Source: Prochlorococcus sp. AG-402-K04 (GTDB lineage: Bacteria; Cyanobacteriota; Cyanobacteriia; PCC-6307; Cyanobiaceae). From it: a DNA stretch of 40,615 bases. The notes beneath the pieces are model-generated. The model was given only the letters and a program-made list of their open reading frames with translations, did no database searches and had not been told where the DNA came from. This document shows positions 1-8,912 of this stretch, piece by piece (within the stretch, counting starts at the first letter, position 1; each line of letters opens with the position of its first letter). The position numbers and the translations under genes are program-made. Where the stretch lies: assembly GCA_003216895.1 (NCBI GenBank), contig QCID01000010.1, forward strand, positions 1-40,615, in the 5' to 3' direction.

Positions 1-1099
1 CTCCGATTGCCGGTATGGGCCTCCAGGGGTCATGCACAAAAGTCACCTCATTATCTGCTTTTAAATCAGAATTAGGGACTAGGCATCCTTCAAGATGGTT
101 TATTGAGGCTAAACCTTCGCTATGAAGATTCCATGTGGGAATTTTATTTTGAATAGAAAGCTCCCAACTCTTAGTGGTTAGATTCCAAAGATTGATTTGA
201 GGGAAATGAATCTGTTTATTTTTTTCTTTTAAATGAAAATCAAAAAAATCTAACTGGGTACGTTGTGCACTCTCCCACCATTGAAGATGAGTAGCTGGAC
301 CAATTAGTAATTTAGGGTTACCCCCTGCCTTTTTAGATTTCTCAAAAATATCTAAAATCCCTTTCAAATGAGGATCCCACCAGCCCCCAATCAGTAGCAG
401 TGGTTTTTTTAACCAGCTATCTAGTGGCTTATGGGTTTTCCATTGAGGAGTTTTATTAGACGAAAGATTTAACCACTTATATGCCATCCCTTCAGGGTCA
501 TTCTTTTTAAGTAAATCATGCCCGTTATGTAAATATTTTTTCGATTCAAGGTTTTCACGGATTTCATTCCATGCCGCCCAATTTTTCTCTCTTTGTGCTT
601 TTTGAGCGGCTAATTGCAAACCCCATCCAATTCCCAAGTGCCACCAAAATGCTCCTCCTTCACAACTCCAATGTTCATTCTCTGAAAGACCTGTCATTGC
701 AGGAATAATGCAATCTGGTGGAGGAGTGCCTTCCTCCGCAATAAGTTGTGTTAGTCCTTGATATGAAAAACCGTATGTGCCTAGCAGGCCATTGCATTCA
801 GGCAAGGATCGTACCCAATTATGAGTTTGACTAGTGTCTGAAGCTTCTTGACTGAAACCTGAAAATTCTCCTTCAGACCCACCTTGACCTCGTACATCTT
901 GAATAACAACTAGATAGCCCTTACTAGCCCACCAAGATGGATGAGCATATGTGATTGTTGAAGCAATTTCTCTTCCATATGGCTGGCGCATAAGTAAGAC
1001 AGGCCATGGCCCGTTTCCCCGAGGCGTCCAGATTCGAGATTTTAGTAATGTTCCGTCTTTAAGTTTTAAGTTCTCGTCTCTGTATCTTATTGAATTCAT
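1..1099 (-). CDS. CocE/NonD-family alpha/beta hydrolase (Xaa-Pro dipeptidyl-peptidase S15-like), C-terminus cut by window edge
   Basis: Read directly from the minus strand: an ATG at 1099 opens a frame of 366 codons that stays open to base 1, so the C-terminal part is missing. It matches the CocE / X-Pro dipeptidyl-peptidase S15 fold. The nucleophile elbow GFSYQG puts the serine at residue 112, the acid lies in GGWWDPH and the histidine in GPATH, in the usual order. An early DVRGQGGSEG segment is also typical. Family members hydrolyse acyl or peptidyl esters and amides; the substrate here cannot be told. It lies 7 bases after a small secreted protein gene on the same strand and probably ends that operon. 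A beta-sandwich domain usually follows and would lie outside the window. No signal peptide is seen, so a cytoplasmic enzyme is likely. Confidence 0.85.
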   Translation of the reverse strand, partial: MNSIRYRDENLKLKDGTLLKSRIWTPRGNGPWPVLLMRQPYGREIASTITYAHPSWWASKGYLVVIQDVRGQGGSEGEFSGFSQEASDTSQTHNWVRSLPECNGLLGTYGFSYQGLTQLIAEEGTPPPDCIIPAMTGLSENEHWSCEGGAFWWHLGIGWGLQLAAQKAQREKNWAAWNEIRENLESKKYLHNGHDLLKKNDPEGMAYKWLNLSSNKTPQWKTHKPLDSWLKKPLLLIGGWWDPHLKGILDIFEKSKKAGGNPKLLIGPATHLQWWESAQRTQLDFFDFHLKEKNKQIHFPQINLWNLTTKSWELSIQNKIPTWNLHSEGLASINHLEGCLVPNSDLKADNEVTFVHDPWRPIPAIG

Positions 1100-1106
1100 T
1101 ATTTAT

Positions 1107-1376
1107 TTAAAAAGTTTCTGGGCAATAAAGACCTCTTACGTACATAGAAAGGATCTCAGCATCAACTTCATTTATATTTTTTTGAATTGAAATTTTCCGA
1201 ATAGATGTTTGTGAACCAGCTGAAATATTTTCTTTATTTAGTTCTCTGAAACTTTCACAAATAGCCTTTGCTTCATCAGGATTCCTTTTTACACCCTCAA
1301 GAAGTCTTGATTGAGCCATTGCACCTTGACTGATTCCAAATGATGTAAGTATTAAAGTGATTAGTAAACCATTCAT
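1107..1376 (-). CDS. Small secreted hypothetical protein
   Basis: This 89-residue protein starts with a clear signal peptide: a hydrophobic stretch at residues 3-16 followed by an AMA-Q cleavage site near residue 21. The mature part is about 68 residues, mostly charged and helical in character, with two cysteines (C40 and C85) that could form a disulfide in the periplasm. The ATG at 1376 is preceded by an AAGGGA ribosome-binding-like sequence, which supports the start. I do not recognise a named family. It sits between a DUF4332-like gene and the CocE-type hydrolase on the same strand, so co-transcription is likely, but that gives no firm function. Confidence 0.7.
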   Translation of the reverse strand: MNGLLITLILTSFGISQGAMAQSRLLEGVKRNPDEAKAICESFRELNKENISAGSQTSIRKISIQKNINEVDAEILSMYVRGLYCPETF

Positions 1377-1423
1377 TTCCCTTAGTTTAACTAGTTTCTT
1401 TTAAATTATTTATATTATATTAC

Positions 1424-1840
1424 CTAATTGTTCTTTGGTAAATTAAATAATGTTTCTTTCGCTTTCTCTATTATAAAGTGAGCTTTTTTTAGATCTATTA
1501 TTGGGATTCTTCCTGTTCGAAGAATTCTTTCAAAGCGCCCAGTCTTTTGAACTAGCTCTTGAGGAGTAAGTCGTGAAATGGCTTTGTTGGAAATTAATCC
1601 TGAGTGCATCAACAAGGCTGCTTCGTTAAGTTGAATATTTAAAGTACATATGAAATACGCTATGCATTTAAGTCTTTTGAAATTGCGAACACTACCAAGA
1701 CTTCCATAGATTAGGTGATTTATTTCATTATCACTAATAGATAATAAAGAATCCCAAGTTTTTATATTATTTGATATTAGTATTTTTTCTTCTTGATAAA
1801 ATGTTTTAGGAAGATCTTTCAATAATGACTTGTTATTCAT
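1424..1840 (-). CDS. DUF4332-like helical protein (possible helix-hairpin-helix)
   Basis: The 138-residue protein has no signal peptide or membrane span and looks entirely alpha-helical. The pattern of a first half with a short central hydrophobic helix, then ISRLTPQELV and RFERILRTGR, resembles DUF4332 proteins, which carry tandem helix-hairpin-helix-like units and are common in cyanobacteria. This is pattern recognition, not a search result, and the exact family is uncertain. Its start overlaps the end of the Ycf51 gene by 8 bases, which implies translational coupling. A nucleic-acid-binding or scaffold role is conceivable from the fold, but nothing in the sequence proves it. Confidence 0.65.
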   Translation of the reverse strand: MNNKSLLKDLPKTFYQEEKILISNNIKTWDSLLSISDNEINHLIYGSLGSVRNFKRLKCIAYFICTLNIQLNEAALLMHSGLISNKAISRLTPQELVQKTGRFERILRTGRIPIIDLKKAHFIIEKAKETLFNLPKNN

Positions 1841-2372
1841 CAGTCTCTAATGCTGTAATTTCTTCAATATCAGCATTGTTTGATAAATATTTACTTGCAG
1901 AATAATTCCTATCTGGTAATTCTATTATCTTTGATTCTTTTAAATCATTTATTAATTCACCTAAAACAATTGGTTTACTTATTCCATTACCAGCTGATTC
2001 TATCTTTCTTAGCCTTACTTTGACCTGAGCACCATTTCTCCCTCCCCCTTTCAAATTACCAGCTATTTGTAACAATGTTGGTTTGATAGCTTCTTTAGGA
2101 AAATCATTTGATGCTTGAGCAACAACTAAATCAAATCCATTGTCATAAACTATAGGGGCATATTTGTAACCTTCAACATTAAACGGAGGAGTATAACTTT
2201 GTTCAAAGGCCCAGCAACTAGCAGATAGTAAAAGTGTGAAAATGGTTGTTCCAGTTAGTCGGAATTTAATTCCCCAGCTAAATAAATAAGCCAAAATAGT
2301 CAAGACGCCAAGTCCTGAGCCTCCCCAGGCTAGCCATTTCGTAATATCTTGGATAACTTCACTCATAGACAT
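1833..2372 (-). CDS. ycf51: Ycf51-like (DUF2518) membrane protein
   Basis: This 179-residue protein has two N-terminal membrane segments (about residues 13-32 and 39-55) followed by a soluble domain of about 120 residues. Size, topology and the post-membrane motif SYTPPFNVEGYKYAPIVYDNG-like region fit Ycf51/DUF2518, a conserved family of cyanobacteria and red-lineage plastids whose function is unknown. Two ATGs lie six bases apart; the outer one at 2372 is preferred because AGGAG lies ten bases upstream. It is divergent from the TamB-like gene, with 67 bases between them, and it leads a probable operon with the DUF4332-like gene (8-base overlap). Confidence 0.7.
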   Translation of the reverse strand: MSMSEVIQDITKWLAWGGSGLGVLTILAYLFSWGIKFRLTGTTIFTLLLSASCWAFEQSYTPPFNVEGYKYAPIVYDNGFDLVVAQASNDFPKEAIKPTLLQIAGNLKGGGRNGAQVKVRLRKIESAGNGISKPIVLGELINDLKESKIIELPDRNYSASKYLSNNADIEEITALETDE

Positions 2373-2439
2373 AGGCTGGTTTCTCCTGGATTGATTCTTT
2401 ATAGTTTGTTGGCTCCCCTAAGTTTGAGAATAATGTTTC

Positions 2440-5400
2440 ATGGGAGATGAGTGGAGTTCTAAAAGATTAAAGCGGTGGGGACTTGCTGGAACCTTTGCGG
2501 CGTTGGGTGGTGTTTTGATTTGGAGTGGCACAGATCTACTAGTAGATAAGACTATAAGCCGCTTTTCTCCACAAATAGAAAAAACATTATCTAATTCATT
2601 AGGTCATCCTTTAAAAATAGGTTCCTACCGGGGGCTTAGACCATGGGGAGTTGAGTTAGGGCCAACAAAGGTACTTCCAGGCATTAAGGATTCTTCCTCA
2701 GTTAACATTTCAAACTTAACAATTAAATTTGCTCCTTTTGCGAGTTTATTAAATTGGCAACCAGTCGCAATATTGACTCCAAAAGGAACAGAAATCATAT
2801 TAAGAAAAAATGATACTGGTTCGTTTTGGGTTGTCCCCCAGAATGATAATCCTAAAAAAATCAACCTTCAACTAAAATTTAATTTAAAAGAACCAGCCAA
2901 AATTATATTTAATCCCGGAGATACGACATTATTAGCTAAAGGTAATCTATCTCTCAATCTCGCTAAGAAAAAGATTTATGGTGCTATTAATCTAGACTCC
3001 AAGAAACAAGGAAGCGTTTATCTTGCAGGAAAGGGTTATTGGGATGGAATAGAATTTCAAACTAAAGTAAAAATTAAAAAACTTAGTCTAGATATCTTTG
3101 AGGGGATTTTAGGAAATAATTCTAATATTATTACTAGAGGAAATATAAATGGAAATCTAAATTTGGGAGTCAAGAAAGGTTTAATAAGTTGTAAAGGTGA
3201 TTTATTGTTTAATGATTTAACTCTAAAAGGAGGGCCATTAAGTCAAACATTGTCTACAAATAATTCAAAAATAAAATGTGATAATAATAAGGTTGAATTA
3301 GTTAAGTCTAAATGGAATTATGGATATTGGGATATATCTAATTCATTTGAAATACCATTTTATAAAAAAGATGAAACTTTTATAAACTCTACAACTACTG
3401 TTAAAATTAAAGATTTCGATCATAAACCTCTTTATTTAAACTTTAAATTACCAATTTCAGTAGTTGACAGACAATTTATTCCGGGAGAATTAAATGCTAA
3501 TTTTAATTTAGAATCTTTTCCTTTAGTTGCTTTAAATCCTATATTAAATGCATCATTATCGGGGAAGTTAAATACAAAAGGTGATTTTGAAGGACCCTTA
3601 TCCTCTCTAAGATCTACTATTAACCTTTCCTTAGAAAATCCACAAGTCAATGGTATTCGATTAAGAGAAAAATGGAGAGGTTCTTTTACTCGAATTCCAA
3701 CTGAAGAGAAATGGGGTAGTTTGATAATGGAATCGGAAGGTGCTTCTATCCCTGGGGCTCTTCAAATTAACTTTAATAAGGATGGTAATTTTAATGATTT
3801 AAACCTAAATAGATTAGGAGGTAAAATAAGTCTAAAACCTAAATCAAATGCCTTTGAATGGGATGCTAATAAATTTAGATTAGATAGAGTAGAAGTCGCT
3901 TTCCCGCCAGAGAAAAGTTTTAAACGAATCTTCGGGGAAGTTTCAGGTAATGGAATCTTTTCTCTAGATCCATTATTTCTTAATGGTGATTTGAATTTAG
4001 ATTATTTTAGATTGTTAGGTTTCAAATTAAAAAAGGCACGTATTAAAGGTCAAATTAAAAATTCAGAAACTAATTTAACTGGTGAATTAATACCGTCAGA
4101 AAATGGAAAGATTAAATTTGACATAAATAATGGGTCCGAATTCTCTTTTTTAGCTCAAGTAAAGGATGTCAGCTCTAGTTGGATTGCGGCTACTGCTTTG
4201 GAGTTTCCCAAGTTAGGATTGAAGTATTCAGATGCAATGGGTAGTGCTGAAGATTTAGATAAATTTATAATTGGTTATCCCAATAGTTCTATAGATAGTC
4301 AGTTCGCAGCTTTAACTAAGTCTCAGGATTCATATAGAGAAGAAATTGCTAAGAAAAATAATCAGAGCATTATTAATCCTTATGATCTTAATGGGAATAT
4401 TAATGCTGATATTAAATTAAGTGGTCCCAACCTATCTGATTTGAATTTAGAAGCCAAAGCCTTTGGAAAGGTTTGGACAAACAAATTGAAGATTATAAAT
4501 GCTAATGATGTAAGACCTTTTAAAGCAACTTTTAATGGAAATCTAGCATCAGGTATGGGAGATTTCTCGCTGCTTGATTTTAACTTTTCATTATTATCTT
4601 TAGTTGCACCAATACCTTCAGCAGTTGATGGATATTTTGGCTTAAAAGGTAAATACAGTTTAGCTAATCTAACCCCAAAAGTTACAGCGGATTTAATTAT
4701 TAAGGATACCGTAATTTATAATAGAAATATTATTTTAGATAATGGAAATATTTTATTCAAAGATAATTATCTAGAGCTTGATATAGCTCTAAGGGACAAA
4801 TCTTCGGCAAATCCTGTTAAGTTAACTGGAACCTACCCGTTCATTAGATCTTATCCCATTGATCTAAAGGTCGAAAGTCATGAAGATGGATTGGCGTTTT
4901 TGACTGGCCTAACGAAAGGAAGTGTCTCTTGGACTTCAGGGAAGGTTGATCTAAGTTTGTTGATTAGCGGAACTCCTGAAAAACCTGTTGCGAATGGTTT
5001 TTTGGTTTTGAAAAACAGTGAATTTCTTTTTCAAGATAAAGAAATTAATAATTTGAACAGCACAATAGTTTTTGATTTCAATAGACTTGAAGTCAGTAAC
5101 CTCAAAGCGAATATAGGGAGAAACGGTACCATTTATAGTCAAGGCGGTATTTCATTATTTGATTCTCAATCAAGTGAAAGCAAGCCATTGGCTCTTTCTA
5201 TAGAAAAAACACGTATTAAAACGGCATTTACTGACATCATCGCTTCGTCTAACATTATTGTTAAGGGTTCTATTTTGAAGCCTCAATTAGCAGGTGAAGT
5301 TTTTATTTCAGAAGGTTCAATTTTTGCTAAAAGAGCTAATAATGCAGATAAGACTAAATCTAAAAAATCAAATACTTATAAAGATTCTAAGGTGGAAATA

Positions 5401-6399
5401 ATTCGTAGATTACCAGAACAAAATTGGAACCAGAGAGAACCTCTGGTTTTATTTATTCAAGATGAAGATGCGCCTGCAAGTCGAATCGTTAGTGCTGGCT
5501 TTCCTGATGGATTTGAATCAATAATCTTTGACAATTTAAAGATTGTACTTGGTCCTTCATTACGATTGGTTTCTCAACCCTTGGCAAGCTTTGAAACAAA
5601 TGGATTCCTTCTCTTAAATGGTGCTTTTGACGATACACTTGATGTAAGCGGAGTTGTTAAACTTGTTAGTGGGTACGTTAATCTCTTTACTACTACTTTT
5701 AATCTAGATCAAAGTGAACCTAATGTAGCCGTATTTGTACCGTCTATGGGCTTGGTTCCATACGTTGACGTGACTTTGAAAAGTCGTGTTCCAGATAATG
5801 TTAGAGACGTAAGTAATTTTTCCTCTAATGGTATGGCATCATTTGGTATTGGAGGATCTCGTTTTGTAAATGTCGAAGTGACGGCCTCTGGACCTGCAGA
5901 TCGCATTAGTGAAAATTTTCAATTGAGAAGTACTCCATCTTTGGGAAGAAGTGAGTTGTTAGGACTTATAGGAGGTAACTCTCTCGCAAATCTAATAAGT
6001 AGTGGTGGAAATGGTGATGTGCTCGCTAGCTTTTTGAATAGATCTTTTGCTTCGTACCTCCAAGGTAATATCAATGGTTTTTTAAGTGATAGGCTTCAAA
6101 TATCTTTGTATCCTGCATATATAAGTGGATCAGATTCAGATGATGAGGGTAGTGATAATAGTCCTTCAAGTACTGATCAGGAGGATACGAATTTACCAGG
6201 GCAACAGGCATGGGTAACTGAAATAGGAGTTGACCTTAACGATAAAATTAATTTTTCAGTTCAGGCTGCTCCTAACCGACAAGATATACCACCTAAAGGA
6301 AATATCACTTTTCAGATGAATCCAAATATAGGTCTACTAGGCTCGTTTGATAAAAATGGGAATTGGCAAAGTCAGCTTCAACTCTTTTTTAGATATTAA
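2440..6399 (+). CDS. tamB: TamB/TIC236-like translocation and assembly module protein (DUF490 C-terminal domain)
   Basis: The protein has 1319 residues. An N-terminal membrane anchor (about residues 13-34) is followed by a very long run of beta-rich, AsmA/TamB-like repeats and a C-terminal DUF490/TamB domain from about residue 950 to the end, finishing on an aromatic residue (FFRY). TamB-type proteins span the periplasm and serve outer-membrane protein insertion or lipid transport; plant TIC236 is the plastid relative. A hydrophilic helical spacer lies around residues 600-650. An acidic Ser/Asp-rich stretch near residues 1227-1255 interrupts the C-terminal domain. The gene stands alone between a divergent Ycf51 gene and proA. 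Membership of the superfamily is clear; the transported substrate is not. Confidence 0.88.
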   Translation: MGDEWSSKRLKRWGLAGTFAALGGVLIWSGTDLLVDKTISRFSPQIEKTLSNSLGHPLKIGSYRGLRPWGVELGPTKVLPGIKDSSSVNISNLTIKFAPFASLLNWQPVAILTPKGTEIILRKNDTGSFWVVPQNDNPKKINLQLKFNLKEPAKIIFNPGDTTLLAKGNLSLNLAKKKIYGAINLDSKKQGSVYLAGKGYWDGIEFQTKVKIKKLSLDIFEGILGNNSNIITRGNINGNLNLGVKKGLISCKGDLLFNDLTLKGGPLSQTLSTNNSKIKCDNNKVELVKSKWNYGYWDISNSFEIPFYKKDETFINSTTTVKIKDFDHKPLYLNFKLPISVVDRQFIPGELNANFNLESFPLVALNPILNASLSGKLNTKGDFEGPLSSLRSTINLSLENPQVNGIRLREKWRGSFTRIPTEEKWGSLIMESEGASIPGALQINFNKDGNFNDLNLNRLGGKISLKPKSNAFEWDANKFRLDRVEVAFPPEKSFKRIFGEVSGNGIFSLDPLFLNGDLNLDYFRLLGFKLKKARIKGQIKNSETNLTGELIPSENGKIKFDINNGSEFSFLAQVKDVSSSWIAATALEFPKLGLKYSDAMGSAEDLDKFIIGYPNSSIDSQFAALTKSQDSYREEIAKKNNQSIINPYDLNGNINADIKLSGPNLSDLNLEAKAFGKVWTNKLKIINANDVRPFKATFNGNLASGMGDFSLLDFNFSLLSLVAPIPSAVDGYFGLKGKYSLANLTPKVTADLIIKDTVIYNRNIILDNGNILFKDNYLELDIALRDKSSANPVKLTGTYPFIRSYPIDLKVESHEDGLAFLTGLTKGSVSWTSGKVDLSLLISGTPEKPVANGFLVLKNSEFLFQDKEINNLNSTIVFDFNRLEVSNLKANIGRNGTIYSQGGISLFDSQSSESKPLALSIEKTRIKTAFTDIIASSNIIVKGSILKPQLAGEVFISEGSIFAKRANNADKTKSKKSNTYKDSKVEIIRRLPEQNWNQREPLVLFIQDEDAPASRIVSAGFPDGFESIIFDNLKIVLGPSLRLVSQPLASFETNGFLLLNGAFDDTLDVSGVVKLVSGYVNLFTTTFNLDQSEPNVAVFVPSMGLVPYVDVTLKSRVPDNVRDVSNFSSNGMASFGIGGSRFVNVEVTASGPADRISENFQLRSTPSLGRSELLGLIGGNSLANLISSGGNGDVLASFLNRSFASYLQGNINGFLSDRLQISLYPAYISGSDSDDEGSDNSPSSTDQEDTNLPGQQAWVTEIGVDLNDKINFSVQAAPNRQDIPPKGNITFQMNPNIGLLGSFDKNGNWQSQLQLFFRY

Positions 6400-6606
6400 A
6401 TTAACGAATAGTTGAATAAAAGTGCTTCATTAAAAAATGATCAGTTCGGTAGATTTTTAGCTCCTTTTATTATTTGATTGGCTATTGCATGATTAGTTTT
6501 TTAATCAAGACAACGAGTTATTTCGTTGCCTTGCAGCCAAGCAATCAAAGGAATATTTTAAAGATAGTTAAAAATTATCTTTGATTAAATAGTTGATCTA
6601 AATCAA
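6400..6606 (+). other. Intergenic region and proA leader with mutually exclusive hairpins
   Basis: These 207 bases separate the TamB-like gene from proA and hold no convincing gene. Three inverted repeats are visible. CAACGA and TCGTTG flank a six-base loop in the segment near 6511-6530. AAAGATA at 6560-6566 can pair with TATCTTT at 6576-6582. AATCAAAG at 6543-6550 can pair with CTTTGATT at 6579-6586. The last two stems share bases and cannot form together. There is no T-run typical of an intrinsic terminator. A 31-codon frame at 6489-6584 has no coding support. Structure by chance is quite possible in AT-rich DNA. Confidence 0.35.
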
Positions 6607-7923
6607 ATGAGTACAAACTTTTTAGTTCCTGATCCTACCCCTCAGCTAATAAAAGTAGCAGAGAGTTCAAAAGAAGCTTCTATCTTGCTTGGTCAATCTA
6701 CTAATGAACAAAGGTGTGAGGCTTTGACTGAAATGGCAAATGCTTTGAATGATAATGCTGATGAGATATTGAAAGCAAATATTCAAGATCTTGAAAGATC
6801 AGAAAAAGAAGGGTTGAATAAATCACTTTTATCAAGGCTTCAGTTGACAAAGACTAAACTCAAAGGATGCATTGACGGGGTTCTAAAAGTTTCAAATCTT
6901 GCAGATCCAATAGGGAAAAGACAACTTCATAGGAAATTGGATAAAAACCTTATCCTTGAGAGAGTAACAGTTCCATTAGGTGTATTAGGTGTGATATTTG
7001 AATCTAGACCAGATGCATTGATACAAATAGCATCTCTTGCTGTTCGTTCTGGGAATGGAGCTTTATTAAAAGGAGGAAGTGAAGCAAAAGCTACAAATCA
7101 AGCAATAATAGATTCTCTTCATAAGGGGTTAAGTAAATCAAACATTGGCTCAGGAGCGTTGTCTTTACTCACTACACGTCAAGAAAGTTTAGGCTTGCTT
7201 CGCTTAGATCGGTTTGTGAATTTGATAATACCTAGAGGTAGTAATGAGTTGGTCCAATTTATTCAAGAAAATACACGTATCCCTGTCTTAGGGCACGCTG
7301 ATGGAATTTGCCATCTATATGTAGATAATTGTGTAGATATTCATAAAGCTATAAGCATAGCTTTAGATAGTAAGATTCAATATCCTGCTGCTTGTAATGC
7401 AATTGAGACATTATTAATTCATGAAGATGTTGCCGAGATGTTTATGAAAAAAGGCTTGCCAATATTTTCTAGCGCAGGAGTCACTCTTAGAGGAGATGCA
7501 AAGAGTCAATCTTTTGGGGTGCAAAATAAAGCTGATGAAGCAGATTGGTCTACAGAATATCTTGATTTAATTCTTTCAATAAAAATTGTTCGTAATGTAG
7601 ACGAAGCTATTGAACATATTCGTAAATATAGCTCTCGACATACTGAAGGGATAGTTACTGATAATAAGGAAGTTGCTGAAAAGTTTTTAAGTTCGGTTGA
7701 TAGTGCAGGTGTTTATCATAATTGCTCTACACGTTTTGCTGATGGTTTCCGATATGGGTTTGGAGCTGAAGTTGGGATAAGTACTCAGACTCTTCCACCA
7801 AGAGGACCAGTTGGATTGGAAGGCTTAGTTACCTATCGCTATTATCTCAGAGGTGATGGTGATCTCGTTAAGGATTTCGCTTCTGGAGATAGAAGCTTTT
7901 CTCATATTGATCTACCATTATGA
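6607..7923 (+). CDS. proA: Gamma-glutamyl phosphate reductase
   Basis: ProA catalyses NADPH-dependent reduction of L-glutamate 5-phosphate to glutamate semialdehyde, the second step of proline synthesis. The 438-residue sequence shows the aldehyde-dehydrogenase-fold signatures of the family: [15 protein letters not shown] around residue 120-135, [22 protein letters not shown], and the catalytic cysteine in [10 protein letters not shown] near residue 262. The C-terminal [11 protein letters not shown] and RGPVGLEGL motifs are intact and the length is normal. The ATG at 6607 gives the expected N-terminus. The stop overlaps the folB start (ATGA arrangement), so the two are translationally coupled. 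No proB is present in this window. Confidence 0.97.
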   Translation: MSTNFLVPDPTPQLIKVAESSKEASILLGQSTNEQRCEALTEMANALNDNADEILKANIQDLERSEKEGLNKSLLSRLQLTKTKLKGCIDGVLKVSNLADPIGKRQLHRKLDKNLILERVTVPLGVLGVIFESRPDALIQIASLAVRSGNGALLKGGSEAKATNQAIIDSLHKGLSKSNIGSGALSLLTTRQESLGLLRLDRFVNLIIPRGSNELVQFIQENTRIPVLGHADGICHLYVDNCVDIHKAISIALDSKIQYPAACNAIETLLIHEDVAEMFMKKGLPIFSSAGVTLRGDAKSQSFGVQNKADEADWSTEYLDLILSIKIVRNVDEAIEHIRKYSSRHTEGIVTDNKEVAEKFLSSVDSAGVYHNCSTRFADGFRYGFGAEVGISTQTLPPRGPVGLEGLVTYRYYLRGDGDLVKDFASGDRSFSHIDLPL

Positions 7924-8309
7924 GTCAATATAATAATTTAAGCGCAATTCATATAAAAGATATAAATCTATGGGCCCATGTAGGTGTTTTAGAAAGTGAG
8001 CGAATACATGGTCAAAGTTTTCTTCTTGATATTAGTTTTTGGTTGGATTTGAATGAGTCATCCAAGCTTGATCAGTTAGATAAATCAATAGACTACAGCG
8101 AAGCAATTAAAGCAGTTCAAAGACTTTCATTTGAAATCAAATGCTTAACGATTGAATATTTTAGTGATCAAATTTTGAATCTTCTTGAGTCTCTATATGG
8201 TCCAGTTCCAATTCATATTCTGCTGACAAAATGTTCGCCACCAATACATGGATTTACTGGATGTGTTCTAATAGAAAAAAAAAGGAATTTCTCATCTCCT
8301 ATTAATTAA
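7920..8309 (+). CDS. folB: Dihydroneopterin aldolase
   Basis: FolB converts 7,8-dihydroneopterin to 6-hydroxymethyl-7,8-dihydropterin and glycolaldehyde in folate synthesis. The 129-residue length and motifs fit: an opening [14 protein letters not shown] with the conserved early glycine/valine loop, a central [14 protein letters not shown] segment and a late basic helix with the usual lysine near LLTKCSPP. Its ATG overlaps the proA stop by four bases, and its TAA is followed directly by a TTG that probably starts the serine hydrolase. The proA-folB-hydrolase order therefore looks like one translation-coupled unit, although the three activities have no evident common pathway. Confidence 0.9.
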   Translation: MSQYNNLSAIHIKDINLWAHVGVLESERIHGQSFLLDISFWLDLNESSKLDQLDKSIDYSEAIKAVQRLSFEIKCLTIEYFSDQILNLLESLYGPVPIHILLTKCSPPIHGFTGCVLIEKKRNFSSPIN

Positions 8310-8912
8310 TTGGATATAAATAAAAGACCAATTTTTCTTGTTCACGGTTTGTGGAACAATCCTAAATTATTTGAAAAATTATTAAAAAAAATAAATGAAG
8401 ATGATTATGAGTTGTACAGACCACATTTGCCACACCAATATGGGAAAACATCTCTTAGGCGTTTAGCTCGAGACCTTGATTCTAAGATTGAGGAACTAGT
8501 TGGTCCTGAAATCGAAATTGATGTTGTTGGTTTTTCAATGGGTGGATTAATTAGTAGGTTTTGGTTGCAAAATCATGATGGTTTTTTAAGAACTAAACGT
8601 TTTTTTAGTATTGGTTCACCTCATTTTGGTACTTTTACAGCTCAAATGATCCCTTCATTTTTGATGCCAGGTATTGCAGAGATGAAAAGAGGAAGTAGTT
8701 TCTTATCTCAATTAAACAATGACTTAACTGCTTTGGAAAAGGTTGAATGTACAAGTTTTTTTACTAAATGGGACTTGATGTCATTCCCAGGCTGGCAAGC
8801 AAAACTTGCTATTGGTGATTCTTGTCACTTACCTGTGTTGACACATAAGCAATTGATAACAAATTCTAGTTCTCTAGATATTTTAGCCAAAAAGATTTTT
8901 AATGATAGCTAA
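8310..8912 (+). CDS. Lipase-like alpha/beta hydrolase
   Basis: The 200-residue protein opens with FLVHGLWNNP, the oxyanion-hole segment of lipases, and has the nucleophile elbow GFSMGG around residues 76-81, an aspartate in KWDLMSFPG and a histidine in LTHKQL, giving a plausible Ser-Asp-His triad. It resembles EstA/PGAP1-type lipases; it has no signal peptide, so it should be cytoplasmic. The start is a TTG that abuts the folB stop without any gap, and no in-frame ATG lies near the N-terminus. Its stop overlaps that of the convergent prlC gene. The substrate (a lipid ester or a small ester) is unknown. Confidence 0.8.
   Translation: MDINKRPIFLVHGLWNNPKLFEKLLKKINEDDYELYRPHLPHQYGKTSLRRLARDLDSKIEELVGPEIEIDVVGFSMGGLISRFWLQNHDGFLRTKRFFSIGSPHFGTFTAQMIPSFLMPGIAEMKRGSSFLSQLNNDLTALEKVECTSFFTKWDLMSFPGWQAKLAIGDSCHLPVLTHKQLITNSSSLDILAKKIFNDS

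Noticed and set aside
6489-6584. 31-codon frame in the proA leader
   Set aside because: No ribosome-binding site, no similarity I recognise and only one proline codon, so neither a gene nor a clear proline-sensing leader peptide.
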